Below are positions 9,429 to 16,481 of a DNA stretch of 42,620 bases, piece by piece; within the stretch, counting starts at the first letter, position 1, and each line of letters opens with the position of its first letter. Under the pieces are notes generated by a model that was not told the origin of the DNA, searched no databases, and saw only the letters and a list, made by a program, of their open reading frames with translations. The DNA comes from Alphaproteobacteria bacterium UBA3768 (lineage in GTDB: Bacteria; Pseudomonadota; Alphaproteobacteria; CAAHEQ01; UBA3637): the NCBI GenBank assembly GCA_002372315.1, contig DFFU01000015.1, positions 1-42,620 on the forward strand, written 5' to 3'. Made by a program: the position numbers and the translations under genes.

Positions 9429-9457
9429 ATTTTAAAGAAAATAACTGCTCTTGTCAA
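9429..9457 (-). promoter_or_regulatory. Promoter of the MATE-M23 operon
   Basis: TTGACA (9457-9452) and TAAAAT (9434-9429) with a 17-base spacer. The -10 ends seven bases before the A of the MATE start codon. Confidence 0.65.
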
Positions 9458-9548
9458 TGGATCTATTTTAAATATTTATTTTCTGTCCAAAATTATTTTG
9501 TTTATATACAGTATATTATATCGTATAAAATTATTTAATAAAAAACAC

Positions 9549-9577
9549 TTGACAAAAAAATAAAAAAATGCTATAAT
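9549..9577 (+). promoter_or_regulatory. Strong promoter of the trimeric autotransporter
   Basis: Full consensus TTGACA and TATAAT with a 17-base spacer, plus a TG one base before the -10 (extended -10, TGCTATAAT). Confidence 0.85.
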
Positions 9578-9620
9578 GACTCCCGTTTTATCAAAAAACA
9601 AATAAAAAGGGATGAAGAAT

Positions 9621-11942
9621 ATGATGAAATTTAATAAAAAACAAACCTTGGTGACGTTGGGAAGAACAGCGTTATTAGTGGCGGGTATGTTTTTGGCAAA
9701 TTCTGCTGTTGCAGCCGATTGGGATTCGGATATTTTGGCTGAAACGAATATGCGTATTGCGCAAGATAATGCCTTGAACGATAAAATTGTGGGTGAAACC
9801 AACCGTGCCACTGTAAAAGAAAATGAATTGTCAGGCGATATTTTGGCTGAAACAAATATGCGTATTGCGCAGGATAACGCTTTAAACGATAAAATCGTGG
9901 GTGAAACCAACCGTGCCACTGTAAAAGAAAATGAATTGTCAGGCGATATTTTGGCTGAAACGAATATGCGTATTGCTCAAGATAATGCTTTGAACGACAA
10001 AATCGTGGCTGAAACCAATCGTGCAAAAGCATCTGAAGCAGATTTATCCAATGCTATCAGTACGTTGTCCACGACAGCGACAGCACAAATGAGCACGTTG
10101 GCGGATGCAATTACATCTGAGGAAAATCGTGCCAAAGCCAAGGAAGTTGAATTGTCAGGGGATATTTTGGCTGAAACGAATATGCGTATTGCTCAAGATA
10201 ATGCATTGAATGACAAAATTGTGGGTGAAACTAACCGTGCAAAAACATCTGAAGCAGATTTATCCAATGCTATCAGTACGTTGTCCACGACAGCGACAGC
10301 ACAAATGAGCACGTTGGCGGATGCAATTACATCTGAGGAAAATCGTGCCACTGCCAAAGAGAATGAATTATCAGGCGATATCTTGGCCGAAACGAATATG
10401 CGTATTGCTCAAGATAATGCATTGAACGATAAAATCGTGGCTGAAACCAATCGTGCCACTGTAAAAGAAAATGAATTGTCAGGCGATATCTTGGCTGAAA
10501 CAAATATGCGTATTGCTCAAGATAACGCTTTGAATGACAAAATCGTGGCTGAAACTAACCGTGCAAAAGCCAAGGAAGTTGAATTGTCAGGCGATATCTT
10601 GGCTGAAACGAATATGCGTATTGCTCAAGATAATGCATTGAACGATAAAATCGTGGCTGAAACCAACCGTGCCAAAGCCAAGGAAGTTGAATTATCAGGC
10701 GATATTTTGGCTGAAACGAATATGCGTATTGCCCAAGATAATGCATTGAACGATAAAATTGTGGCTGAAACCAATCGTGCCACTGTAAAAGAAAATGAAT
10801 TGTCAGACGATATTTTGGCTGAAACAAATATGCGTATTGCTCAAGATAACGCTTTAAACGATAAAATCGTGGCTGAAACTAACCGTGCAAAAGCCAAGGA
10901 AGTTGAATTGTCAGGGGATATTTTGGCCGAAACAAATATGCGTATTGCTCAAGATAACGCATTGAACGATAAAATCGTGGCTGAAACCACTCGTGCCAAA
11001 GCCAAGGAAGTTGAATTATCAGGGGATATTTTGGCTGAAACAAATATGCGTATTGCTCAAGACAACGCTTTAAACGATAAAATCGTGGCTGAAACCAATC
11101 GTGCCACTGCCAAAGAGAATGAATTATCAGGGGATATTTTGGCTGAAACGAATATGCGTATTGCGCAGGATAACGCTTTAAACGATAAAATCGTGGCTGA
11201 AACTAACCGTGCAAAAGCCAAGGAAGTTGAATTGGCTGGCGATATTTTGGCCGAAACGAATATGCGTATTGCTCAAGATAACGCTTTAAATGATAAAATC
11301 GTGGCTGAAACTAACCGTGCAAAATCCAAGGAAGTTGAATTGGCTGGTGATATTTTGGCCGAAACAAATATGCGTATTGCTCAAGATAATGCATTGAACG
11401 ATAAGATCGTGGCTGAAACTAACCGTGCAAAAGGGGCTGAAAATGTTTTACGTTCATCTATTGGTGATCACAAAAATATTCACTCAGCGAATACAGCTAT
11501 CAATGTTGCTGCGCAAAGTAGTCTGTCAGCGGGATTAGAAGCTGCAGGAAATGCCATTGGGAACATGAGCTTTGATAGAACGCGTTACATTTCAAAGAGT
11601 ACAGATTTATCTGGTGCAGTTCGTACATTGGACGCCAATTTAAATAGAATTGAAAATAATTTTACAGCTAATCTGAATCGTTTGGAAAACAAATTGGATA
11701 AGCACCACCATGAGATGAAACGTGGATTTGCAAGCCTTGCCGCTATGACACGTTTGGTGCCAAACCCCCGTGGCTGTGGAGATACTCAAATTTCTATGGG
11801 TGTGGGCCATTATCATGGATCAACGGGTGTCGCAATTGGTGCCTTCCACTATATTGACAATAATACTTTGGTCAATGTTGGTATCGGTTATGCGGGTCAT
11901 GATAGTGCAACATTTGGTGCGGGCATAACATTCGGATTTTAA
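9621..11942 (+). CDS. Trimeric autotransporter adhesin (YadA-anchor, type Vc) with a repetitive stalk
   Basis: A 773-residue surface protein. The signal peptide ends after SAVA (residue 31). Residues 37 to about 604 are fourteen units of a 36-residue repeat opening DILAETNMRIAQDNALND, itself two related 18-residue halves, forming a coiled-coil stalk. After a transition with Asn/Ala-rich segments, a helix beginning near KLDKHHHEMK leads into four strands (TQISMGVGHYHG to AGITFGF) that match the YadA-type membrane anchor, ending in Phe. Such proteins form trimers in the outer membrane and often bind host or bacterial surfaces. There is no obvious globular head, only a stalk. The ATG at 9621 (with another at 9624) lies nine bases after AAAGGG; an in-frame ATG at 9612 abuts that site and is unlikely. 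Confidence 0.88.
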   Translation: MMKFNKKQTLVTLGRTALLVAGMFLANSAVAADWDSDILAETNMRIAQDNALNDKIVGETNRATVKENELSGDILAETNMRIAQDNALNDKIVGETNRATVKENELSGDILAETNMRIAQDNALNDKIVAETNRAKASEADLSNAISTLSTTATAQMSTLADAITSEENRAKAKEVELSGDILAETNMRIAQDNALNDKIVGETNRAKTSEADLSNAISTLSTTATAQMSTLADAITSEENRATAKENELSGDILAETNMRIAQDNALNDKIVAETNRATVKENELSGDILAETNMRIAQDNALNDKIVAETNRAKAKEVELSGDILAETNMRIAQDNALNDKIVAETNRAKAKEVELSGDILAETNMRIAQDNALNDKIVAETNRATVKENELSDDILAETNMRIAQDNALNDKIVAETNRAKAKEVELSGDILAETNMRIAQDNALNDKIVAETTRAKAKEVELSGDILAETNMRIAQDNALNDKIVAETNRATAKENELSGDILAETNMRIAQDNALNDKIVAETNRAKAKEVELAGDILAETNMRIAQDNALNDKIVAETNRAKSKEVELAGDILAETNMRIAQDNALNDKIVAETNRAKGAENVLRSSIGDHKNIHSANTAINVAAQSSLSAGLEAAGNAIGNMSFDRTRYISKSTDLSGAVRTLDANLNRIENNFTANLNRLENKLDKHHHEMKRGFASLAAMTRLVPNPRGCGDTQISMGVGHYHGSTGVAIGAFHYIDNNTLVNVGIGYAGHDSATFGAGITFGF
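9729..11432 (+). repeat. Tandem 108-bp coding repeats (14 units, two of them double length)
   Basis: Units begin at 9729, 9837, 9945, 10161, 10377 and then every 108 bases to 11349. Units 3 and 4 are 216 bases because each carries an extra 36-residue segment with LSTTATAQMSTLADAITS. DNA identity between units is very high, the differences being mostly silent or in the second half of each unit (TVKEN, AKEV, AKEN variants). Confidence 0.95.
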
Positions 11943-11949
11943 AAAATCC

Positions 11950-11978
11950 TTGACAAAATATTAAAAGTATGCTACAAT
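11950..11978 (+). promoter_or_regulatory. Strong promoter of the secreted protein gene
   Basis: TTGACA and TACAAT with a 17-base spacer and an extended -10 (TGCTACAAT), nearly a copy of the promoter at 9549. Confidence 0.8.
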
Positions 11979-12020
11979 AAAAAAGTTTTTTAAACAAAAT
12001 AAAAAAGAAAGGGAAGAAAA

Positions 12021-12923
12021 ATGAAAAGTTTAAAAAAATTGGCTGTCATTGCTGCCTTATCAAGTGCGATGAATGCTGGTGCTAAAGAGGTTAATTATTC
12101 AGTTGATTATACACCAGATGTATTAAATGGTATTGAAAATTTTGAAATTAACGGTCTTGAATTAGTCAATGGTCAGTTAATGGTCAAATCAACAGGTAAA
12201 AATGACAATGATGCTTATATGTTTGTGGGAACAAATACACAACATTTTGCTGAAAATGCCTTTGCCAAAAAAGGTATGGATAATGTGACAATGATGGCAC
12301 GTGATGGTAAAGATTTGTACATGATGGTTGATGGAAATGAAACCAATGTGTTTCATACAGTTGTCAATGAAAAGCCAACTTTAAACGGTATGACAAATCC
12401 AGTGGATGTTTTGACCAAAGATGATGCAAAAGCCGCAAAAATTATTGAAGCTTATGAAAATGGAAGTAAGTTGGTTATTTTCGATGGTGATGATAGATAC
12501 GAAATTAAATCAGATGGTGTTTATAAAAATGGATCAGATTCTGCCTCATTTATGGGGGGATTAGGGTCTGAAGATATTCAAGAAGGAACAATTGAAGGAT
12601 TAGCCCTCATAAAGAGTCAAGATGGTAAGAAGCAAGGTTGCATTTTAGCCACAGACAAAACCGATGGTAAGAAAAAGGTTTTCACTTCTTTCTTCGGAAA
12701 GAAAGAGGCTGATGAAATTTCAGCTAATTCCGATAATTCTGTCTTGTTTGTTCGTAAAGGTCAAGATGTCTATACTTATAATCCTGTGCAAGGTGGATGG
12801 CAGCAAGTTAAGAATAATTCAGAAAAGGCTGTTCAGTTGCCTGAAGGTACAAAAGCTTCTGTTAAAGTTGGGAATATGATTTACTATGCTACGGCTAAAA
12901 AATTGGGTTATAAAACATATTAA
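12021..12923 (+). CDS. Secreted protein of unknown function
   Basis: A 300-residue protein with a signal peptide cut after NAGA (about residue 21). The mature part is rich in short strand-turn patterns of the kind GKDLYMMVDG, SKLVIFDGDD, VLFVRKGQDVYTY, which suggests a beta-propeller-like or other all-beta fold. It has a single Cys in the mature part and no membrane segment. I do not recognise a family. AAAGGGAAG precedes the ATG. Its promoter closely copies that of the neighbouring adhesin, so the two may be expressed together at high level, but each has its own promoter and this one ends at a terminator. Confidence 0.75.
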   Translation: MKSLKKLAVIAALSSAMNAGAKEVNYSVDYTPDVLNGIENFEINGLELVNGQLMVKSTGKNDNDAYMFVGTNTQHFAENAFAKKGMDNVTMMARDGKDLYMMVDGNETNVFHTVVNEKPTLNGMTNPVDVLTKDDAKAAKIIEAYENGSKLVIFDGDDRYEIKSDGVYKNGSDSASFMGGLGSEDIQEGTIEGLALIKSQDGKKQGCILATDKTDGKKKVFTSFFGKKEADEISANSDNSVLFVRKGQDVYTYNPVQGGWQQVKNNSEKAVQLPEGTKASVKVGNMIYYATAKKLGYKTY

Positions 12924-12945
12924 TCCAGTTTTGGGATAGAATATC

Positions 12946-12977
12946 AAATGGGCGGGTAAATTCTCGCCCATTTTTTG
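12946..12977 (+). terminator. Terminator after the secreted protein gene
   Basis: Stem AAATGGGCG with CGCCCATTT around a ten-base loop, followed by a T-run. Confidence 0.85.
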
Positions 12978-13007
12978 TTGTCTCAGAGCCCGCAAATCAA
13001 AATTTTC

Positions 13008-13036
13008 TTGATTTTTTGCAACAATTTGCGTATAAT
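13008..13036 (+). promoter_or_regulatory. tRNA-Pro promoter
   Basis: TTGATT and TATAAT with a 17-base spacer, twelve bases before the tRNA 5' end. Confidence 0.7.
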
Positions 13037-13048
13037 AGAGCCACTTTT

Positions 13049-13125
13049 CGGAGGGTGGCTCAGCCTGGTAGAGCACTACGTTCGGGACGTAGGGGTCGTG
13101 GGTTCAAATCCCATCCCTCCGACCA
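13049..13125 (+). tRNA. tRNA-Pro (anticodon CGG)
   Basis: A 77-base cloverleaf: acceptor CGGAGGG pairs with CCCTCCG, D-arm with GGCTCAGCCTGGTAGAGC, anticodon stem CTACG/CGTAG with loop TTCGGGA giving anticodon CGG, T-arm GTGGG-TTCAAAT-CCCAT, discriminator A and an encoded CCA. It has its own promoter and terminator. An imperfect copy of its 3' part lies 154 bases downstream. Confidence 0.96.
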
Positions 13126-13133
13126 CTAAACAT

Positions 13134-13162
13134 AAGTCGCCTAAAAAGGCGACTTTTTCTTT
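13134..13162 (+). terminator. tRNA-Pro terminator
   Basis: Perfect stem AAGTCGCC with GGCGACTT, six-base loop, then TTTCTTTT. The T-run is also where similarity to the dispersed repeat begins. Confidence 0.88.
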
Positions 13163-13305
13163 TGTTTTCAAGGTGTTGTGCGAGTTCGAATGTCCAACCG
13201 TCAAAAATGGCCATTTTCTTGAATTTACGAACTCTGGATCCAAAAAATCCTTTGTTTTCAATACCCATCCCTCGGGAGCCTAAAAACTCTATCCCAGAAA
13301 ATAGA
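13153..13305. repeat. Dispersed repeat, copy 1 (right half only)
   Basis: Similar to the right halves of the copies at 14348 and 15507; a 23-base stretch around TGCGAGTTCGAATGTCCAAC is shared exactly with copy 3. It contains a seven-base inverted repeat (GAGTTCG at 13182, CGAACTC at 13228) enclosing the palindrome AAAATGGCCATTTT, and ends with the ATCCCAGAAAATA motif also found at the end of copy 3. The left half is absent; the tRNA-Pro terminator takes its place. Confidence 0.8.
13257..13274 (+). repeat. Imperfect copy of the tRNA-Pro 3' part
   Basis: TTCAATACCCATCCCTCG here resembles TTCAAATCCCATCCCTCC in the tRNA T-arm and acceptor (13103-13120), with 15 of 18 bases equal. It could be a relic attachment site, or chance. 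Confidence 0.35.
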
Positions 13306-13318
13306 CCTAAAAAACTTC

Positions 13319-13347
13319 TTGAAAAAATTATTTTATTTTTATAAAAT
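13319..13347 (+). promoter_or_regulatory. Promoter of the Sel1-repeat gene
   Basis: TTGAAA and TAAAAT, spacer 17, about 27 bases before the start codon. Confidence 0.55.
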
Positions 13348-13373
13348 TTGAAGAGGATATTGAGAAGAAAACC

Positions 13374-14339
13374 ATGAAAAAAATACTATTACTTTTTATA
13401 ACTACTTTTTCATTTTTAGCGCATGCTGATTTTTTAACAGGTGAAAAGTATTACAATGAGAGAAAATATCAAGATGCTTTCAATGAGTTATTACCTGTTG
13501 CAGAGACTGGAGATTTTCAAGCAAAATATTATGTAGGTCGTATGTATTTATATGGTTTGGGTATTGAACAGGATGAGAAAAAAGGGTTAGAACATATTCA
13601 ATCTTCTGCAAATGATGGATATGGTGAAGCACAAGCTCTTTTGGGATATTTATATAATGAGGGTAAAATTGTACCACAAAATAAGAAAAAAGCGATTGAA
13701 CTTTTTATGGCTGCAACTAATCAAAACAATTCATCTGCTTTAATTCAGTTGGGTGTTGCTTACTATAAAGGTGATGGAGTAGAAAAAGATAATAACAAAG
13801 CAATTGATTTGTTCAATCGTGTACCAATAGATAAAGAACATCCTTATGTTGGACGTTATTTGGGTGAAGCTTATATGAGCAGTAATATAGAAAATAAGCT
13901 GGAAAAAGCTAAAAAAGAATTTTTAAAAAGTGCTCAGATGGATGATGTTGAGTCGTTTTATAACTTAGGTCAAATTTATGAACAGGAAAATAATGTAGAA
14001 GAAGCTTTAAAATATTACGAGTATGCAGCATCTAAAGGTAGCAAAACAGCGCAATATCATTTAGGTGAAATGTATATCAAGGGTATAGGTGTTGGTAAAG
14101 ATTTGATTAGAGGGTGTGCTTGGTGGAAGATGGCCGCTTTTTATGATTATAAACCAGCAAAAGAGGCATTATTAAAACAACGAAAAGAAATGACTGTTGG
14201 TCAATATCAAAAGGCAAAAAAAGAATTTGATCGATTGGCTGATGAAGTTATGGATAAAATTGATTCACCCTTGTTTAGGATATATGAGCACTACCATTCA
14301 CATAATCATTCTTGGGGAGTTAAAAAACCTAGAAGATAA
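13374..14339 (+). CDS. Secreted Sel1-like repeat protein
   Basis: A 321-residue protein with a signal peptide (cut near AHA, residue 18) and a chain of Sel1-like repeats, a TPR relative: recurring patterns such as AKYYVGRMYLYGLGIEQDEKK, AQALLGYLYNEGK, ALIQLGVAYYKGDGVEKD and AQYHLGEMYIKGIGVGKD, with about six to seven units. Such repeats bind proteins; in Proteobacteria secreted Sel1 proteins are found in envelope stress, exopolysaccharide and host-interaction roles. The last 50 residues are basic with a His-rich stretch (EHYHSHNHS). It is the first of four stand-alone genes lying between copies of the dispersed repeat; copy 2 starts nine bases after its stop and supplies a terminator. Confidence 0.85.
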   Translation: MKKILLLFITTFSFLAHADFLTGEKYYNERKYQDAFNELLPVAETGDFQAKYYVGRMYLYGLGIEQDEKKGLEHIQSSANDGYGEAQALLGYLYNEGKIVPQNKKKAIELFMAATNQNNSSALIQLGVAYYKGDGVEKDNNKAIDLFNRVPIDKEHPYVGRYLGEAYMSSNIENKLEKAKKEFLKSAQMDDVESFYNLGQIYEQENNVEEALKYYEYAASKGSKTAQYHLGEMYIKGIGVGKDLIRGCAWWKMAAFYDYKPAKEALLKQRKEMTVGQYQKAKKEFDRLADEVMDKIDSPLFRIYEHYHSHNHSWGVKKPRR

Positions 14340-14347
14340 GATATTTA

Positions 14348-14632
14348 AGCTCGTAAATTGCGCATCCATTCCGACCATCGAGCAAAATAAAAAGTGTCCA
14401 GTGGACAGTTTTTATGCGCAAGACAATGAGACACAATGAATTTAAGCGGCAGCGCAAAATGAATTGATGTCGGAATTGAACAAAGCATCAGAAATGGTGC
14501 TTTTTCTTTATTTTTCAAGTATTTATAAGAGTTCACATGTCCAAGTGCTAAAATTGGCCATTTTCTTGAATTTACGAACTCTTAAGGCGAAATTTCCTTT
14601 AAAATCAATGTAGGTACCCTGGGACACTAAAA
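14348..14632. repeat. Dispersed repeat, copy 2 (full length)
   Basis: About 285 bp. Left half: inverted repeat GCTCG (14349) and CGAGC (14379), then hairpin TGTCCA-G-TGGACA (14395-14407) flanked by A and T runs, then a terminator-like hairpin at 14482. Right half: perfect eight-base inverted repeat AAGAGTTC (14527) and GAACTCTT (14576) around AAAATTGGCCATTTT. It fills the whole gap between the Sel1 gene and the GT-D gene. Confidence 0.9.
14482..14510 (+). terminator. Terminator carried inside repeat copy 2
   Basis: AAAGCATC pairs with GGTGCTTT (one T-G pair), loop six bases, followed by TTTTTCTTT. It would end transcripts from the Sel1 gene. Confidence 0.6.
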
Positions 14633-14635
14633 TTA

Positions 14636-15448
14636 CTATTCAAAGAAGTTCCTTAACCCTATTTTTTTCCAATTTTTCTTGTGCCAATCATATGCTTTAG
14701 CAACATGCCCTATGTCTAAAGCTTGATAACCATGTAAAGTCAAATCATACGCCAACACCGTAGCCGTTGGTCCCAAAATAATAATAATCAATTTATTTTT
14801 ATCAACTTTTAATGCAGCATTCAATATTTTTTTATATTCTTTGAAAGCATTCCGGGCTGGAGCTTTTTGATAAGAAATCGTTCGTACATTATCAAAAATA
14901 TCAAATTTGAAATCATCAAAAATACCTTCTCCATGAATCAAATGAATATCCTTATTTTCCCAAATCGATCTAACCTTTGAAAAATAATCGTCAAATGTTT
15001 TTTCATCTGTATAATGCATTGAATAGTGCGATATATTTGTAGGGCCATATACCTGATCTTTATTTAATACCTCCTTCAATAAGGGTTTAAATTTCACCCT
15101 GCAATTTGACCACCATTTTTTCTCTTTTTCCGTAAGTCCTTCCATAAACCAAAGTTCTGTTGGTATTCCAATAATAATATTTTTATGTGGTGAAGATAAA
15201 ACTTCACGTAACCGATATGCTAATTCAGGGGAAGGATATTGAAATGTTTCGCCTTGTCCTAAGATTTGATCTAATTCTCCATCACCGAATCGAGCTATAC
15301 TCGTTTTTGTATCGCGCAGCAGAGAAATTGTTGAATTTAAATCATAAAATTGGGGTGGAAAAGCGTAATAATCGTCCTCTGCCAAAGAAATACTTGAAAA
15401 CATAAGAAAAACCAAACTAACAACCAAAACTCTAAATAAATTTTTCAT
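14636..15448 (-). CDS. Exported GT-D fold glycosyltransferase-like protein (SP_1767/DUF1792 family)
   Basis: A 270-residue protein. The core matches the GT-D glycosyltransferase family named after streptococcal SP_1767: SIARFGDGELDQIL (R53, D56, E58), an IIIGIPTELWF segment, and a C-terminal ILGPTATVLAYDL followed by DIGHVAKAYDWHK. Known members transfer sugars onto glycosylated serine-rich proteins in the cytoplasm. Here an N-terminal signal peptide (hydrophobic run to about residue 22, SLAEDD) predicts export or a membrane anchor, which is unusual for a nucleotide-sugar enzyme. The ATG at 15448 follows AAGGGG at seven bases; a GTG directly before it is less likely. It is the only minus-strand gene among four repeat-separated genes, which fits acquisition as a separate unit. 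Confidence 0.75.
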   Translation of the reverse strand: MKNLFRVLVVSLVFLMFSSISLAEDDYYAFPPQFYDLNSTISLLRDTKTSIARFGDGELDQILGQGETFQYPSPELAYRLREVLSSPHKNIIIGIPTELWFMEGLTEKEKKWWSNCRVKFKPLLKEVLNKDQVYGPTNISHYSMHYTDEKTFDDYFSKVRSIWENKDIHLIHGEGIFDDFKFDIFDNVRTISYQKAPARNAFKEYKKILNAALKVDKNKLIIIILGPTATVLAYDLTLHGYQALDIGHVAKAYDWHKKNWKKIGLRNFFE

Positions 15449-15468
15449 CACTTGTCCCCTTCTTTTTT

Positions 15469-15497
15469 ATTTTACATAATACAAGAATCTATGTCAA
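15469..15497 (-). promoter_or_regulatory. Promoter of the GT-D gene
   Basis: TTGACA (15497-15492) and TAAAAT (15474-15469), spacer 17, about 20 bases before the start codon. Confidence 0.65.
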
Positions 15498-15506
15498 CAT
15501 AAATTG

Positions 15507-15800
15507 AGCTCGTGAATTGCGCATCCACTGCGACCATCGAGCAAAATAAAAATCGTCCAGTGAATGATTTTTATGCTTTAAGACAATGAGCCAAATGACA
15601 ATGCAGGCGAATTGATGTCGGAATTGAACAAAGCATCAGAAATAGTGTTTTTTTCTTTTGTTTTCAAGTAGTTGTGCGAGTTCGAATGTCCAACTGTCAA
15701 AATTGGCTATTTTTGCAAATTTACGAACTTTTAAAGCGAAATTTCCTTTAAAATCAATGTAGGTGCTTTGGGAGCCTCAAACCACCATCCCAGAAAATAC
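15507..15800. repeat. Dispersed repeat, copy 3 (full length)
   Basis: About 294 bp, colinear with copy 2. It keeps the GCTCG/CGAGC inverted repeat at its left end and AGTTCG (15679)/CGAACT (15724) in its right half, and ends with ATCCCAGAAAATAC like copy 1. The internal hairpin near 15550 has changed sequence but keeps pairing (AAAAATC with GATTTTT). With the two flanking promoters it fills the gene-free stretch 15449-15880. Confidence 0.9.
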
Positions 15801-15810
15801 GAGATTTTTA

Positions 15811-15839
15811 TTGCATTTTAAACTTGAATAAGATACACT
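15811..15839 (+). promoter_or_regulatory. Promoter of the 164-residue protein gene
   Basis: TTGCAT and TACACT with a 17-base spacer, about 41 bases before the start codon. Confidence 0.45.
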
Positions 15840-15880
15840 GCACAGACATAGTTATATTAACTTAGACAGACGGAGTTTAT

Positions 15881-16375
15881 ATGGCAGATACCGGATTAAA
15901 TGTTGGATTGGCTTGTTTTTCTGGGGCTTATTTGCTAGCTAATATGGCAAATCTTTATTGGTTAGTTTCCCAACAAAGAGCGCGTGTACGTGCAGAAGCC
16001 CAAAGAGAGGCTAAACGGGATCATTTTTACGATGAATACCAGAAAGTTATTGATTTAACTTCCTTGACATGCCTCATTCCAGAAGATGCAAAACTTGCTT
16101 TGTCGGATGATAAGTTTAAAACACCCATTTCTGAAAGAATACTAGAAGTTTTATCTCAAACGGATAGACCAGACTATCAAAAAGTATTTCTTGCCCGAAA
16201 AACACATAAAGCTTCTTATGATGATTTAAGGATGATTGAAGCTTCTTTAAAAGACAAAAATCTACCACATGTTATGATAAAACGCAGAAATCCTGTACGT
16301 TCTAAAGGGTATACCCACGAAGATGTAAAACGCCATATATTAGCTCGGAACAGTTCAGCTTTTGTACGACAATAG
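15881..16375 (+). CDS. Unknown protein with an N-terminal membrane segment
   Basis: 164 residues. One hydrophobic segment (about residues 8-28) is followed by a strongly charged helical stretch (RARVRAEAQREAKRD) and a soluble basic remainder, so it is probably a single-pass membrane protein with its C-terminus in the cytoplasm. No family is recognised. GGAG lies five bases before the ATG. It has its own promoter; a 33-base piece of the dispersed repeat begins three bases after its stop codon. Confidence 0.6.
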   Translation: MADTGLNVGLACFSGAYLLANMANLYWLVSQQRARVRAEAQREAKRDHFYDEYQKVIDLTSLTCLIPEDAKLALSDDKFKTPISERILEVLSQTDRPDYQKVFLARKTHKASYDDLRMIEASLKDKNLPHVMIKRRNPVRSKGYTHEDVKRHILARNSSAFVRQ

Positions 16376-16377
16376 CT

Positions 16378-16410
16378 GGCTCGTAAATTGCGCATCCACT
16401 GCGACCATCG
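16378..16410. repeat. Dispersed repeat, copy 4 (left end only)
   Basis: 33 bases matching the left ends of copies 2 and 3, including TAAATTGCGCATCCACTGCG; similarity stops just before CGAGC, where the sequence turns into the promoter of the next gene. Confidence 0.8.
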
Positions 16411-16422
16411 TATGAAATAAAC

Positions 16423-16451
16423 TTGACTTTAAATAAAATTTATTTTACAAT
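16423..16451 (+). promoter_or_regulatory. Promoter of the 252-residue protein gene
   Basis: TTGACT and TACAAT with a 17-base spacer, 13 bases after the end of repeat copy 4. Confidence 0.7.
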
Positions 16452-16481
16452 AATCCGTAAGCTATTTTAAGGAGGTTTAAG

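Noticed and set aside
9631..10827. Long minus-strand open frames opposite the adhesin repeats
   Set aside because: They arise because the 108-bp unit is a multiple of three and free of stops on the other strand; composition (Phe, Tyr, Trp, His rich) is that of a shadow.
9729..11432. Regular direct repeats resembling a CRISPR array
   Set aside because: Units are contiguous without unique spacers, are 108 bp long and are in frame within a protein that has a signal peptide and a membrane anchor.
13076..13261. Minus-strand open frame across tRNA-Pro and repeat copy 1 (contains GFEPTTPTSRT)
   Set aside because: The end is the well-known artefact translation of an antisense tRNA gene; the rest lies in the tRNA terminator and the repeat.
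15507..15545. Left end of the repeat as a tRNA 3' remnant (CACTGCGACCA)
   Set aside because: The preceding bases cannot form a T-arm: the would-be five-base stem strands are not complementary.
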